Source: Musa acuminata AAA Group (Eukaryota; Streptophyta; Magnoliopsida; Zingiberales; Musaceae). From it: a stretch of 64,000 nucleotides of DNA. Numbering within the stretch: the stretch's first letter is position 1; each line of letters opens with the position of its first letter. The stretch covers positions 15,005,001-15,069,000 of the forward strand of contig NC_088354.1 in assembly GCF_036884655.1 (NCBI RefSeq), written 5' to 3'. A model generated the notes under the pieces. It was not told the origin of the DNA. It saw only the letters and a program-made list of their open reading frames with translations, and searched no databases. The translations under genes and the position numbers were made by a program. Of this stretch, positions 63,201 through 64,000 are shown piece after piece.

Positions 63201-64000
63201 AACAACTCGAATCTAAAATCCATTCATTTTTAGACCTCGTCCTGTCATCAATAGCAGAAAAAATATTTCCAACATTCTCATCAGTTGCTACACTAACTTT
63301 AGCGGACTCAGTAGTTTTCTCAACAAGTTTTCCCTTTTGCTTTAATTTATTTTTCAATTTAAAGCAATCAGATTTAATGTGCCCCATTTTATGACAATAT
63401 CTGCATTCCAAATTTCTATGCCTGGATTTAGATCTAGATTTAGATCTACTACTGTCAAATTCTCTTTTATCCATTCTCCCCCTAGCAACCAGACCCTCAG
63501 CCTGATTCTCTCTACTTTCCCCAGTGATATTCCTGTCTATCTGCTCCTTAGATTTCAGTGCAGATTTAATTTCTTGATACAAAACTGTTCTTTTTCCATA
63601 AATCAAAGTATCACGGAAATGCTTAAAAGATTGGGGAAGAGAACACAAGAGTAACAAAGCCTTATCCTCATCATCAATTTTTGCATCTATATTCTCCAAA
63701 TTCATAACCAAAGAATCAAACTTATCAAGATGTGAGAGTATAGATGTACCTTCAGTCATCCGAAGCATATATAGACTCTGCTTCAAGTAGAGACGATTCT
63801 CCACTGTCCGCTTCATGTACAAGGCTTTAAGCTTGTCCCACATGCTCTTAGCCGTAGTCTCCGTAGCTACCTCCTATAAAACCTCGTCAGAGAGATTTAG
63901 AATGATGCTGGATCGAGCCTTCTTATCCATACCTGCAAGCTCTTCCTTTGACGTACCATCTGGAATGTTCTCAGCACCTTGAAGTGCCAAATCAACTCCG
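60227..64000 (-). pseudogene. copia gag-pol of H, nearly intact, five lesions
   Basis: From the window edge leftward: gag (to about 63480), a CCHC knuckle [14 protein letters not shown], and a protease site LDSSCSYHM with Ser for the usual Gly. Next come integrase ([40 protein letters not shown]), reverse transcriptase (QLDVKTAFLHG and an intact YVDDMLIA) and RNase H (YVDSDYA, STTEAEY). Lesions seen are TAG at 63874-63876 in gag, TAA at 62494-62496, and an in-frame 78-base tandem duplication (62347-62503) that repeats the TAA. There is also a one-base frameshift near 61440 with TGA at 61409-61411, and TAG at 60593-60595. Confidence 0.9.

Larger units (their letters stand above)
59553..64000 (-). 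mobile_element. Ty1/copia element H, 3' part, continues past the window
   Basis: The left (3') LTR is 59553-59986, followed by a polypurine tract (complement of AATCTCCACCTTAGC). RNase H, reverse transcriptase, integrase, protease and gag follow on the minus strand up to the window edge. H belongs to a different copia lineage from A and E, judged by its distinct LTR and gag. Confidence 0.9.

Overview
This is a plant nuclear window. Genes carry GT-AG introns, there are long AT-rich spacers, and most of the sequence is nested LTR retrotransposons primed by initiator tRNA-Met. Codon use and the element mix suggest a monocot, tentatively a banana relative (Zingiberales). That last point is inference and needs a database search.

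Gene island, 1-18.2 kb. Positions 1-3.5 kb are mostly AT-rich non-coding DNA, with a GC-rich left edge that may be the 5' end of a minus-strand gene lying outside the window. Three plus-strand genes follow. (i) A nine-exon membrane receptor-like kinase with a SPARK-type cysteine-rich ectodomain (3987-11573, 675 aa) has a predicted GC-AG intron inside the kinase activation segment and a SINE-like insertion in intron 1. (ii) A three-exon single-pass LEA_2/NHL-type protein (12622-13731, 322 aa) has a GA microsatellite touching its start codon. (iii) A small RRM protein resembling Arabidopsis EDM3/AIPP1 (17094-18170, 202 aa) has a start region that is tandemly duplicated, creating a 9-codon upstream ORF. 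Its presumed first intron holds two relatives of a MITE-like element and a TA/CA microsatellite.

Transposon block, 18.6-64 kb, two nested stacks and a third element. Stack 1: a Ty3/gypsy remnant F (minus; 18.66-20.8 and 34.3-35.26 kb) is split by copia element E (plus; 20806-34297, TSD GGAGG), which is itself split by non-coding LTR element G (minus; 22796-27365). Stack 2: a decayed copia element D (plus; 35346-58465) is split by copia element A (plus; 38208-46399, TSD ATGCT), by a solo LTR B (46739-48043), and by C (minus; 48789-57408, TSD TGATG). C is a young GAG-only element with about 2.45-kb LTRs full of tandem arrays. At the right edge a copia element H (minus; from 59553) runs out of the window.

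The host DNA around D (35261-35345 and 58466-59030) resembles the first intron of the RRM gene, so a diverged second copy of part of that locus seems to have been filled with retroelements. The most notable structural signal is a series of stem-loops in the untranslated leader of elements E and A. They share one apical motif but have different stems, and the stems differ between the two elements by pair-preserving and G-U-preserving changes. This is what a selected RNA structure would look like.
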